From an uncultured Vampirovibrio sp. (GTDB lineage: Bacteria; Cyanobacteriota; Vampirovibrionia; Gastranaerophilales; Gastranaerophilaceae), in contig CAJTXZ010000021.1 in assembly GCA_910583725.1 (NCBI GenBank), positions 1 to 53,514 on the forward strand: a DNA stretch of 53,514 nucleotides. The letters run 5' to 3'. Each line of letters opens with the position of its first letter. Position 1 is the stretch's first letter. Under the pieces are notes generated by a model, which did not search any database, was not told the DNA's origin, and saw only the letters and a program-made list of their open reading frames with translations. Made by a program: the position numbers and the translations under genes. This document shows positions 25,847 to 33,840 of the stretch, piece after piece.

Positions 25847-27862
25847 TTATTTACCATAGTTACCAAAAGCGATAGTCATCTTGTCTTTCGGGTTAACCCT
25901 TGTAATTCTGTTGCCGGCACCGTCTACAACGTATGCGATTTCATCAACAGTGTTGTTAAATAAGCCTGCTGTACCAACAGCTGCAGTTCTTACTATATCA
26001 ATAGGAGCCTTAACGGTTGTCTTAATACCATCAATATAGCTTCTGCCGCCGGCTTTAAACTGGCCAGAGAGGATTTCGCCTGTACCTGTGCCAACCTGGT
26101 CAAATAAGCCTTCAACAGCATTACTTAAACCGATAGCAGCACCGCCAACTGTACGTCCTGCAAGACCTAGGGTAGAGCCAACAAATGTGAATGGCATCTG
26201 GATAAGTCTTACAACAGGGTTAACATCTTTACATTTTTCAACCTTTGCAGTTAAAACCTGTTTTGGAAGGATTTGTTTGCAGCCATCGCAGCCAACAATT
26301 TCAGTGAATGAAAGTTTGATAGCACCAGGGTTGCACTTTGATGGTCTGATTACTTCTGTAATCTTACCGTTTACGCGGCTTCCTGCGGGGTATGTTACAC
26401 CGTTAACAGTAATTTCATGGATAGTTTCTGCTGCAAACTGTTCGCCAACGTTAGCATTCTTAGCATTTACCTGGTCTTTCATTGAAAGTTCAAGAGTTGG
26501 AATGCAAACAGGAGTTTCTTTTTCAACAAATGTTGTTTTAGCAGGGCCCATTGCAGTCATTTCGGTTGCATTTTTATCATAACCGCCTGCAATTCTTGTA
26601 TTTTGAAGCATAGAAGCAATTTCAGCCCTTGTAGCGTTTTCATTAGGTCTGATTAAATCAGAGAATTTTGAATCTTTAAGCGCACCAACGTCAATTGCTT
26701 TGGCTACACATTCTCTTGCCCAGTTTGGAACCTGGTTTCCGTCTCTGTATTTAGCAAGAATTTCTTCGGCTTTGCAGTTATCCATAGGACATTTTAGGCC
26801 TTTTGACATGATTGTTAAAGCTTCGGCCCTTGTAATATGGCTATTTGGGAAATACTTGTCACTTGAATGGCCAGCAAGCATATCAGCGCTTACACCTTTA
26901 TTGATGAAATCATGAGCCCAGTGGCTGTATGGAACATCATTAAAGTTGCCTGCTTCGGTCATAGCTGTAGATTCAAGGTTAAAACCTTTTACAACCATAG
27001 AGGCCATTTCAGCCCTTGTTACGTTTCTGTTTGGTCTAAATAAGTCATCAGGATAGCCTACTACAACACATTGGTCTGTTAAACGGTTGATATCAGCTGA
27101 AGCCCAGTATCTGTCAGGAACATCAGGGTAGCTCTGGCTTCCTAGGTGACTTGCGCCTCCTGTAGGGCATCCGCATTTATTTTGTGAACAAGTGTCACAT
27201 TTTTCCATTTCCTTGTAGATTGCCTGCATAGAGTTTGGTGACTGAACATCAGCACCCGGACAGCAATCTTCCTTTGGGGGCAATAAAGCCGGGTCAATAA
27301 TAGGAGCAGCTGCACCTGTTATGCAATCATCTGATAAACGAACACCAGGAATTACAGGAATTTCAGCGATTGTTTGATCTGTGATTGATGAATTGTTGTT
27401 AGGTTCACCTGTTACTGCAACGTTTGCAGGCGAATAGATTGCACCAGGATAAGCATAAACCTGCATATTTGAGTGTGTTCTTTGATTAATGCAGTTTGAA
27501 CCTAATCCTGTAGAGCATTTGTCGCATTTAGGTTTTTTGCATGGGTCACATGTTTCTTTTACCTTGCAGGGGTCACAATTATTTTTTTTCACTTTGCAAG
27601 GGTCGCATGGGGCTGCTGCTCCCGTTTCGCACGGGTTGCATTTGTTTTTTTTCCAAAAATTGAAAAGGGATTTTTTCTTGCACTTGCAAGCATCCATTGT
27701 TGATTTGCATTTTGTACAGGTTGCTGTTGTTGGATTTACTTTTTGTACAGATTCTATAGGACATGCTGCACCTGTAGAACATGCCGCAAAGCTAACCGGC
27801 ACTGTAAATGCAAATACTGTTGCTACGGCAGTTGCAGTTAATACGAAGTTTTTAATAGTCAT
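25847..27862 (-). CDS. Cys-rich SLH-domain surface protein
   Basis: 671 aa with a signal peptide (about 1-26, ends SFA-AC) and a strong AAGGAGG before the ATG. Residues 55-125 carry repeated CDPC motifs (CDPCK, CDPCKVK, CDKC). Three SLH repeats follow at about 243, 307 and 370, each with a D-V-P-x-x-W-A core and a T-R-A-E motif that binds secondary cell-wall polymer or peptidoglycan. The last 200 residues are a Gly-rich region (STLGLAGRTVGG, GTGEILSG) with no recognised domain, not an OprB porin barrel. It is likely anchored to peptidoglycan at the outer surface. A stable stem lies upstream at 27915. Confidence 0.85.
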   Translation of the reverse strand: MTIKNFVLTATAVATVFAFTVPVSFAACSTGAACPIESVQKVNPTTATCTKCKSTMDACKCKKKSLFNFWKKNKCNPCETGAAAPCDPCKVKKNNCDPCKVKETCDPCKKPKCDKCSTGLGSNCINQRTHSNMQVYAYPGAIYSPANVAVTGEPNNNSSITDQTIAEIPVIPGVRLSDDCITGAAAPIIDPALLPPKEDCCPGADVQSPNSMQAIYKEMEKCDTCSQNKCGCPTGGASHLGSQSYPDVPDRYWASADINRLTDQCVVVGYPDDLFRPNRNVTRAEMASMVVKGFNLESTAMTEAGNFNDVPYSHWAHDFINKGVSADMLAGHSSDKYFPNSHITRAEALTIMSKGLKCPMDNCKAEEILAKYRDGNQVPNWARECVAKAIDVGALKDSKFSDLIRPNENATRAEIASMLQNTRIAGGYDKNATEMTAMGPAKTTFVEKETPVCIPTLELSMKDQVNAKNANVGEQFAAETIHEITVNGVTYPAGSRVNGKITEVIRPSKCNPGAIKLSFTEIVGCDGCKQILPKQVLTAKVEKCKDVNPVVRLIQMPFTFVGSTLGLAGRTVGGAAIGLSNAVEGLFDQVGTGTGEILSGQFKAGGRSYIDGIKTTVKAPIDIVRTAAVGTAGLFNNTVDEIAYVVDGAGNRITRVNPKDKMTIAFGNYGK

Positions 27863-27914
27863 CTTTCCTCCTTTTAATAAAGAATAACTTTATACTTTTA
27901 ATTCAACGTTAAAA

Positions 27915-27950
27915 GTGCATAATTCATCTGTCTTTTAATGAATTATGCAC
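27915..27950 (-). terminator. Hairpin between the HEAT-like gene and the SLH gene
   Basis: A perfect 13-bp stem GTGCATAATTCAT/ATGAATTATGCAC with a 10-base loop. On the minus strand it is followed by TTTTAAC, a weak T run. It could end the 28045 transcript or be a leader structure of the SLH message. Confidence 0.5.
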
Positions 27951-28044
27951 CTTCAAAAAGCTATCTTCATTGCCAAAAATGACTATTTATTTTATTAGAC
28001 TAAACTACAATTCTTTGTTTAATACAAGCCTAAAATGCAATTAA

Positions 28045-28368
28045 CTATCTGCCTGAAATTTCTCTTATTAAATAATTGGCAATCCACTGAAAGTCTCTGT
28101 CATGAACGGCTTTTTCCCTTAACGGTTTAATTGAATCTTCGCCAATTCGAATAAGACTCATAGCAGCAACGCCTCTTTGAGAGCCTTTTGCAGTTTTTAC
28201 CTTGTCAACAAGAAAGTCAGCAGCTTGAGAACCAAACCTAACTATATCATTTTCAATGGAATTTTTTGTCATATTGTCAGCTGTATCAATGTCTTTAAAC
28301 AATCTTTCCAAGGTTTGATTTAAATTACCTGCTGCAATTTTTGTTTCTTTAGTTAGCACTGCCTGCAT
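28045..28368 (-). CDS. HEAT-like repeat protein, 107 aa
   Basis: The sequence is helical throughout, with pairs of amphipathic helices. DIVRFGSQAADFLVDKV and RGVAAMSLIRIGEDSIKPL look like one and a half HEAT repeats. AGGAG lies 8 bases before the ATG. The role is unknown; HEAT proteins scaffold partners. It is followed by the hairpin at 27915. Confidence 0.6.
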   Translation of the reverse strand: MQAVLTKETKIAAGNLNQTLERLFKDIDTADNMTKNSIENDIVRFGSQAADFLVDKVKTAKGSQRGVAAMSLIRIGEDSIKPLREKAVHDRDFQWIANYLIREISGR

Positions 28369-28641
28369 TATAGTCTCCTTTTTGAAAAATCCTTTAATCT
28401 CTTCTTTTAAAGAAATTATAAAAGAAAAAAAATCAAAAAATGGTTTTTTTAATACAATCTTTATATCGATATTAAGAAAGGTAATATTTATTTTAGACCT
28501 TGTACTTAAAAAAGAGTGGCTTCAAATTTTGTTTTACCTCTCTAACTCCATTAGATGCACTCGTTTTATATATAAATCTTTCCATTGCAAAAAAAGCTTA
28601 ATATTTTTGCATAAGACAAGATTATTATAAATTACGTATTT

Positions 28642-29676
28642 TTATTCTTCCTTAGGAAGATTGTCCTCCAAAACAACCCAGCGTCCGTCTTCAAGTCGTT
28701 CAGCCTTAAATGTGTATGTTTCTTTATAGTTAGTATGGTTAGGGGAGTGTAAATTTTCATAGTAATATTTTGGAACAGTCCTGCCTTTTAAATCTTCACA
28801 AAATTCAATCACCTTTTCTGCAAACAAACCGTCAGGGTCTTTTTCAACATTTGCACAATAGCGCATTGCAGACAGCTTCCTATTGGGCATAAAAATAAGT
28901 TTTGATGAGGCAGTAGTGTAGGTTTCATCCGTATTGTCATTAAAAAATTTCACATTTTCAGAATAGTCAGACACCAGGCCAGTATATAAGTTAAAATGCA
29001 GCATTCTTTCATTAGCAGGTGTAGCATTATAATCAAAGTCTCCTGTTCTGCCCTCGCAATATGCGGCACTATTTGAATTTGGATATGTGTATATATGATT
29101 CTTGTTTTCCTTGCCTATTGGCATAAAATTATCGTCATATTCAGTATAATCTTCAATATAGCAATTTATTCTGTTATTTTCTTTATCATATCCAAGTATT
29201 TGTTTTGGCGGCCGAAGCGCAGAATCATCGGCATTCGCTCCTTCGACAAACCAGTATGAATTTTTCTGCGCCTTAAGGTTTCCTTCTGTTCCATCTTCAA
29301 GGGCGATGTTGTATTCTTCAAGCCATCTATTAACATCATTTTTGGTAAATACATCAAATTGATCTACCATATCATCAATCCCATAAAGTTTGTCCTGCAA
29401 ATTTTTTTGCATTTGTTTTGTATTAGAAAGCATATTTTCATAAGATTCAAGCATTTCACCTATATCTTGAAGCACTTCAGGAGAAACGAGGCGCCGTGAC
29501 ACATTTGCACCGCCAATGATTTCAGCCTTTTTAGATTCACCAAAAGAAATACTGTTATTAGACATATATTGTGAATTAGCAAACTTTGGAGCACTTATTT
29601 TGTTATTGTTGTTATTTTTGGGTGAAAAATGATTGGTTTTTATTCCTAAAAAACCTCTGGTGGGCATAATATTCAT
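28642..29676 (-). CDS. Hypothetical protein with N-terminal SFG motif, paralogue of 30052
   Basis: 344 aa. No signal peptide and no membrane helix. The first 60 residues are polar and low in complexity and hold NSISFGESKKAEI (about 43-55). A coiled or helical stretch (about 68-105) follows, then a beta-rich region with EDGTEGNL (near 135). The C-terminus has KYYYENL and YTFKAERLEDGRWVVLE, the conserved end of this family. The 30052 protein repeats this order: SFG...KAEI, VS-E helical part, LEDGT-G, YYKN, FKAERL-DG-WV. No known family. AGGAAA precedes the ATG, and the TTGTTACAAAA box lies upstream at 29788. Confidence 0.7.
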   Translation of the reverse strand: MNIMPTRGFLGIKTNHFSPKNNNNNKISAPKFANSQYMSNNSISFGESKKAEIIGGANVSRRLVSPEVLQDIGEMLESYENMLSNTKQMQKNLQDKLYGIDDMVDQFDVFTKNDVNRWLEEYNIALEDGTEGNLKAQKNSYWFVEGANADDSALRPPKQILGYDKENNRINCYIEDYTEYDDNFMPIGKENKNHIYTYPNSNSAAYCEGRTGDFDYNATPANERMLHFNLYTGLVSDYSENVKFFNDNTDETYTTASSKLIFMPNRKLSAMRYCANVEKDPDGLFAEKVIEFCEDLKGRTVPKYYYENLHSPNHTNYKETYTFKAERLEDGRWVVLEDNLPKEE

Positions 29677-29787
29677 TGTGATTTTCCTCTTCGTTTAATA
29701 TGCAGTAGATATGTATGTTGTAAATATATAATACTCCTGAATTTTAAAATTTGTTAGAGATTGCGTATTTCTACCCTTTTTTGTAAT

Positions 29788-29805
29788 AAATTGTTACAAA
29801 AGTTT
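29788..29805 (-). promoter_or_regulatory. TTTTGTAACAA box upstream of the gene ending at 28642
   Basis: The minus strand reads AAACTTTTGTAACAATTT, about 110 bases before the ATG at 29676. It is the same sequence and orientation as at 415 and 31141. The surrounding 29677-30051 region has no convincing gene. Confidence 0.4.
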
Positions 29806-30051
29806 ATATCAACATTTATCCTCAATTCTGTTCACATTCAAAATAAATTCAACAAAGTTACAAACATTACTTTGAGTGTTTTATGGCTTGTTAAATACCA
29901 AACAAAATATCCGCCATGGAATGGTGCTTCTTGTGCAGATATTTGTTAATAATAAATTTTACATCTGTCTATTATATCTGTTAATATTTACGACCTGCAG
30001 CATAAGTATGGATGGTTTAAGGGCTTCATAAACTTAGGATACTTTATTAGC

Positions 30052-31038
30052 CTATTCGGCAATTACCCAAGTGCCGTCATCAAGACGCTCCGCCTTAAAA
30101 TCATATTCTATTATGCCCGCTTCACTATCCCGAAAGATATTCTTATAGTAGACTTTTGGTTCTCCTGAACTATCAAGGTCAAGAGCATGGTTTGCTTCAA
30201 GCTGGTCAAGGCCTGTCCACTCTCTTTCCTGTATATAAAAACGCTCAGGCTTGCCCTTTTTATTGTAATCAATCCTTTCTTTTGCCGTAACAATATCTTC
30301 ATTGACTGTCATTTTATGAACATAGCTTAAGATTTTGCCGGTATCAGGATTAAATGAAACCGTATGCTTTTGGGTAAAATCATCTGGTGTAGAAATTTTT
30401 CTGCCTTCATAATAATTTCCATATTCACCAATGAGAATAGCTTGCTCAACGCTTTTGCGTGTTTTGTTGTTATCAATAGACACACCTTTTTTATAAGACA
30501 TCTTTTCTCCAAACTTATCGTATTCAAGGAGTTTATCGCAGATAAAATAATCGCCGGCTTCATTTTTGCCTTCGGTATAGCGAAATGTTCGATAAGGCTT
30601 GCCGACAAGAGTGCCGTCTGTGCCATCTTCAAGTGAAACCGGTTTTGCTTCGTAATAATCACATATGTGCTTTTCATCAAGATTAAGCTGTGTCATTAAA
30701 TTTTTAACATCACCTTGCAATTGCTTTAAATTTTTAACAGTCTTCCTTGCCTTTGGGTAAATTTTATCATACGCAACTAGTGCATCATTTATGCTTGCCA
30801 TCTGCTCTTCTGAAACAGGGTCGCCAATTTTCAAAGCGTCATCAAAAGCAGACTCATTGCCCCTTATTTCAGCCTTTCTTTGCGCACCAAACGACAAGCT
30901 CCAGCTTGAGGCATTATAAAAATTTGTTTGTCTTAATGAATCAGCTGCATTTATATTATTGTTTGAAGTCTCTAAATTTGAAATCCTTGGTTTTGATACT
31001 TTTAGTGCAGGCAAAAAGCCTATTGGTGAAATATTCAT
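30052..31038 (-). CDS. Hypothetical protein with N-terminal SFG motif, paralogue of 28642
   Basis: 328 aa. The N-terminus has NISPIGFLPALKV, and at about 49-60 WSLSFGAQRKAEIRG, matching the motif block of the 28642 protein. The rest follows the same plan, ending YDFKAERLDDGTWVIAE. No signal peptide or membrane helix. AGGA lies upstream of the ATG, and a TTTTGTAACAA box lies about 110 bases upstream (31141). The pair is a recent-looking duplication with moderate divergence. Function unknown. Confidence 0.7.
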   Translation of the reverse strand: MNISPIGFLPALKVSKPRISNLETSNNNINAADSLRQTNFYNASSWSLSFGAQRKAEIRGNESAFDDALKIGDPVSEEQMASINDALVAYDKIYPKARKTVKNLKQLQGDVKNLMTQLNLDEKHICDYYEAKPVSLEDGTDGTLVGKPYRTFRYTEGKNEAGDYFICDKLLEYDKFGEKMSYKKGVSIDNNKTRKSVEQAILIGEYGNYYEGRKISTPDDFTQKHTVSFNPDTGKILSYVHKMTVNEDIVTAKERIDYNKKGKPERFYIQEREWTGLDQLEANHALDLDSSGEPKVYYKNIFRDSEAGIIEYDFKAERLDDGTWVIAE

Positions 31039-31140
31039 ATAAATTATCCTCTTTATTTTATAATATAGTGCGGTAAAATTTTATAGTGATTATATAAAAC
31101 CTGTAAAATTTTATTTTGCATCTTTCTTTAATTCTTTAGT

Positions 31141-31165
31141 TAAATTGTTACAAAACTTTACAATA
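31141..31165 (-). promoter_or_regulatory. TTTTGTAACAA box upstream of the gene ending at 30052
   Basis: The minus strand reads AAAGTTTTGTAACAATTTAA, 15 of whose bases recur at 415 in front of an unrelated F-x-G-motif gene. It lies about 105 bases before the ATG at 31038. The enolase gene begins 180 bases away on the other side. Confidence 0.4.
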
Positions 31166-31345
31166 TTATCAGTATATCCAAAGGCAAACTGGGCTCAAAG
31201 AATCATTATTGCCTGATTTTTTATCCACATTACCGATTACACTATTGTTTCAGGCAAGAATAATAAAATTGATATCCGACATAAAACAAGCGGGCTTAAT
31301 ACTAAACTGCCGCAAGGCATTACGAGGATTAAAGAAAGGCGTAAT

Positions 31346-32683
31346 ATGAATTCTGAGACTTTTTTTATAGAAGAAATAAAGGCAAGGCAGATAATTGATT
31401 CCAGGGGAAACCCCACAATAGAAACAGATATAGCGCTTTCAAACGGTGTAATTGGAAGAGCAGCAGTACCCTCCGGCGCATCAACAGGCACAAATGAAGC
31501 CTTAGAGCTTCGCGACAACGAAAAGTCAATGTATATGGGAAAAAGTGTACTGCAAGCAGTTGATAATGTGAATTCAATAATTTCTCCTGAACTCATCGGG
31601 GAAAATGCCTTAAACCAAAGAGAAATAGATAATTTGCTTTTACAGTTAGACTGCAGTGAAAATAAATCAAAGCTTGGAGCCAATGCTATTTTGAGTGTTT
31701 CCCTTGCGACAGCAAAGGCAGGGGCGAAGGCTCTAAATATACCGTTATATCGCTATATAGGGGGAATCAGCGCCATTACTCTTCCTGTACCTATGATGAA
31801 TATATTAAACGGCGGCGCCCATGCTGACAATAACATTGATTTTCAGGAATTTATGATAGCGCCTGTCGGGGCGGTAAATTTTCAAGAAGCAGTCAGAATG
31901 GGCTCTGAAATTTTTCATACCCTAAAAGATATATTGAAAAACAAAGGGCTTATAACAGCCGTTGGTGATGAAGGCGGCTTTGCGCCAAACTTGGGCTCAA
32001 ACAAAGAAGCGATAGAAATTATAATTGAAAGTATTAAAAAAGCGGGCTATACAACAGATTTAGTAAAAATTTGTCTTGATGTTGCATCCAGCGAATTTTA
32101 CACAGACGGCAAATATTATCTAAAGGGTGAAAACAGAACTCTAAACAGCGGCGAGATGGCAGATTTTCTAAAAAACTTGGCCGAAAAATACCCGATAATA
32201 TCAATAGAAGACGGGATGGCAGAAAATGATTTTGAAGGCTGGCGGATGTTAACTGAAAAATTAGGTTCAAAATGCCAGCTTGTGGGGGATGATTTATTTG
32301 TAACCAATACCTGCCTTCTAAGCCAAGGCATTCAAAGGGGAATCGCCAATTCGATTCTAATTAAGCCAAATCAAATAGGTACATTATCTGAAACAATGGA
32401 AGCTGTTTTTATGGCAAAAGAAGCAGGCTATACAACAATAATATCGCACCGTTCAGGCGAAACAGAGGACACGTTTATTGCAGATTTAGCCGTGGGTGTC
32501 AATTCAGGACAAATCAAAACAGGCTCTATAAGCCGTTCAGAGAGGGTTTCAAAATATAATCAGTTAATAAGAATCGAAGAAGAATTGGCCTTTGCTGCCA
32601 AATATCAGGGATTGAGCGCTTTTAAGGGGCAAAAAACCGTAAAAAACAGCTGCTGTGATGTTTTATGCAAAGAAGAAGACTAA
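31346..32683 (+). CDS. eno: Enolase
   Basis: 445 aa. It catalyses interconversion of 2-phosphoglycerate and phosphoenolpyruvate in glycolysis. All hallmarks are present: ARQIIDSRGNPTIE, the catalytic loop GASTG, NGGAHADNN, GDEGGFAP (catalytic Glu), metal ligands in SIEDGMAE and GDDLFVTN, LIKPNQIGT (catalytic Lys) and SHRSGETED. Family length is usual (about 430), with a C-terminal extra of about 15 residues containing SCCDVLC. AAAGG lies 8 bases before the ATG. It is a single-gene unit. Confidence 0.96.
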   Translation: MNSETFFIEEIKARQIIDSRGNPTIETDIALSNGVIGRAAVPSGASTGTNEALELRDNEKSMYMGKSVLQAVDNVNSIISPELIGENALNQREIDNLLLQLDCSENKSKLGANAILSVSLATAKAGAKALNIPLYRYIGGISAITLPVPMMNILNGGAHADNNIDFQEFMIAPVGAVNFQEAVRMGSEIFHTLKDILKNKGLITAVGDEGGFAPNLGSNKEAIEIIIESIKKAGYTTDLVKICLDVASSEFYTDGKYYLKGENRTLNSGEMADFLKNLAEKYPIISIEDGMAENDFEGWRMLTEKLGSKCQLVGDDLFVTNTCLLSQGIQRGIANSILIKPNQIGTLSETMEAVFMAKEAGYTTIISHRSGETEDTFIADLAVGVNSGQIKTGSISRSERVSKYNQLIRIEEELAFAAKYQGLSAFKGQKTVKNSCCDVLCKEED

Positions 32684-32688
32684 GGCTA

Positions 32689-32844
32689 TTAGGCTTCACA
32701 CTTCAAAATTTCAGCGATTTTTTCTACGGTTTCATTAAGGGCGCTTGAAATACAGAAAACTTCATACCCCTCAGAGTCTTTTGCCCAGGCATTAAGCAGG
32801 TTTTTTATGCCATTTAATTTATAAAATTCGTTTTTGGAGGTCAT
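32689..32844 (-). CDS. Possible small gene, 51 aa
   Basis: Too short for most gene finders. Reading from the ATG at 32844: MTSKNEFYKLNGIKNLLNAW, then AKDSEGYEVFCISSALNE and TVEKIAEILKCEA. The amino-acid make-up is protein-like and helical. It lies antisense to nothing and fills the 32684-32933 gap after enolase. There is no clear ribosome site. A short overlapping frame beginning MITIEQEND lies just upstream, so a frameshifted longer gene is another possibility. Confidence 0.4.
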   Translation of the reverse strand: MTSKNEFYKLNGIKNLLNAWAKDSEGYEVFCISSALNETVEKIAEILKCEA

Positions 32845-32933
32845 TTTCTTGTTCTATGGTTATCATTTTGAAAAACTCCATATGTGTAGTTCAGCTTTAC
32901 TTTTAGATTCAACTTTAGCATTAAAATACGTTT

Positions 32934-33152
32934 ATGACAACCAATTTTAATGAAATAAAAAAACTTATTGGGAATAACATAAAAAAATACCGGAAACAAG
33001 CAGGGCTAACGCAGACAGAGCTTGGAATTCAGGCAGATTTATCACGTGAAAGAATAATACAAATTGAAAAGGCCCTTGGTGCGCCAAGTATGGAAAAGCT
33101 TTTTATGATAGCAGAGGCCCTAAAGGTGCCTGCAGCAAAGCTTTTAGAGTGA
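32934..33152 (+). CDS. XRE-family helix-turn-helix regulator
   Basis: 72 aa, almost entirely one HTH_3 domain: IKKYRKQAGLTQTELGIQADL, then SRERIIQIEKALGAPSMEKLFMIAEALKV. It binds DNA as a dimer, probably as a repressor. It lacks an effector domain. There is no Shine-Dalgarno; TAAAAT ends 6 bases before the ATG, so leaderless translation is likely. Targets are unknown. Confidence 0.85.
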   Translation: MTTNFNEIKKLIGNNIKKYRKQAGLTQTELGIQADLSRERIIQIEKALGAPSMEKLFMIAEALKVPAAKLLE

Positions 33153-33201
33153 TGGACAGGACCTAAAACCTGATATAATAGGGTATTTCAAAGAGTAAGG
33201 G

Positions 33202-33840
33202 CTAGATAAAAATATCGCCCTGCCTTAAAACAACTGGCACATCACCGGTGCAGAGCACCACTGTGGATGAAACCCCTGTGCTACAAGTTTTTTCACCAAT
33301 TGAACAGCCTGTAAAATCTTCGGGTCTAATTATTTTTACAATTTTTCCAAATTTTTCACATGCCTCTTCATAGTTTGACACAGGGGGCTTGTTTGAATAG
33401 TTTAAAGATGTCGTTGCAAGCACGTTTCCGGGTATTTTATCACACAAAGCAGCAAACTCCTGATGGGCTGGAAGCCTTATTCCCACTGTGTCTTTGCCGG
33501 ATGTTACAAAATCATTCACTAAATTATTTTTTTTAAATATCAATGTTAGAGCACCCGGAAAGTGTTTATCCATAAGAGTTTTAGCATAATCGGGCACGTA
33601 GGATGTATATCCTAAAAGGCTTTCGAGGTTATTACCCATTAAAATCAACGGTTTTGTGCGGTCTCTGCCTTTTATTTCATAAATTTTATTAACCGCAGCC
33701 TCATCATCAGGCAAACAGCCAAGGCCCCACACAGTGTCTGTTTCAAAGCCAAGCACTTCGCCTTTTTGTAATAACAGCCCTCTAAAAGCGCTCCCCTGCA
33801 GCGTTTGTTGGGATTGATTATCGTTAAAGCTACTCTGCAT
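33202..33840 (-). CDS. tsaC: Threonylcarbamoyl-AMP synthase (Sua5/YrdC/TsaC)
   Basis: 212 aa from the ATG at 33840, which overlaps the end of murJ by 11 bases and has GAGGA 8 bases upstream. The YrdC domain is complete: GFETDTVWGLGCL, IKGRDRTKPLIL, FPGALTLIFK, VGIRLP, ATTSLNYSNKPPV and a C-terminal SSTVV. It makes threonylcarbamoyl-AMP from threonine, bicarbonate and ATP for t6A37 in tRNA. The C-terminal Sua5 domain is absent, so it is the short TsaC form. It is the third gene of an operon with spoIID and murJ. Confidence 0.92.
   Translation of the reverse strand: MQSSFNDNQSQQTLQGSAFRGLLLQKGEVLGFETDTVWGLGCLPDDEAAVNKIYEIKGRDRTKPLILMGNNLESLLGYTSYVPDYAKTLMDKHFPGALTLIFKKNNLVNDFVTSGKDTVGIRLPAHQEFAALCDKIPGNVLATTSLNYSNKPPVSNYEEACEKFGKIVKIIRPEDFTGCSIGEKTCSTGVSSTVVLCTGDVPVVLRQGDIFI

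Noticed and set aside
26088..26582. A 164-codon frame on the + strand inside the SLH gene.
   Set aside because: It is the antisense shadow of a well-supported gene; it has no ribosome site and an odd composition.
28382..28630. An 82-codon frame on the + strand in the gap between 28369 and 28641.
   Set aside because: No ribosome site, and the low-complexity Lys/Ile/Phe composition is that of AT-rich non-coding DNA.
29761..29949. A 62-codon + strand frame in the gap between the two paralogues.
   Set aside because: It overlaps the conserved TTTTGTAACAA box and has no ribosome site or protein-like composition.
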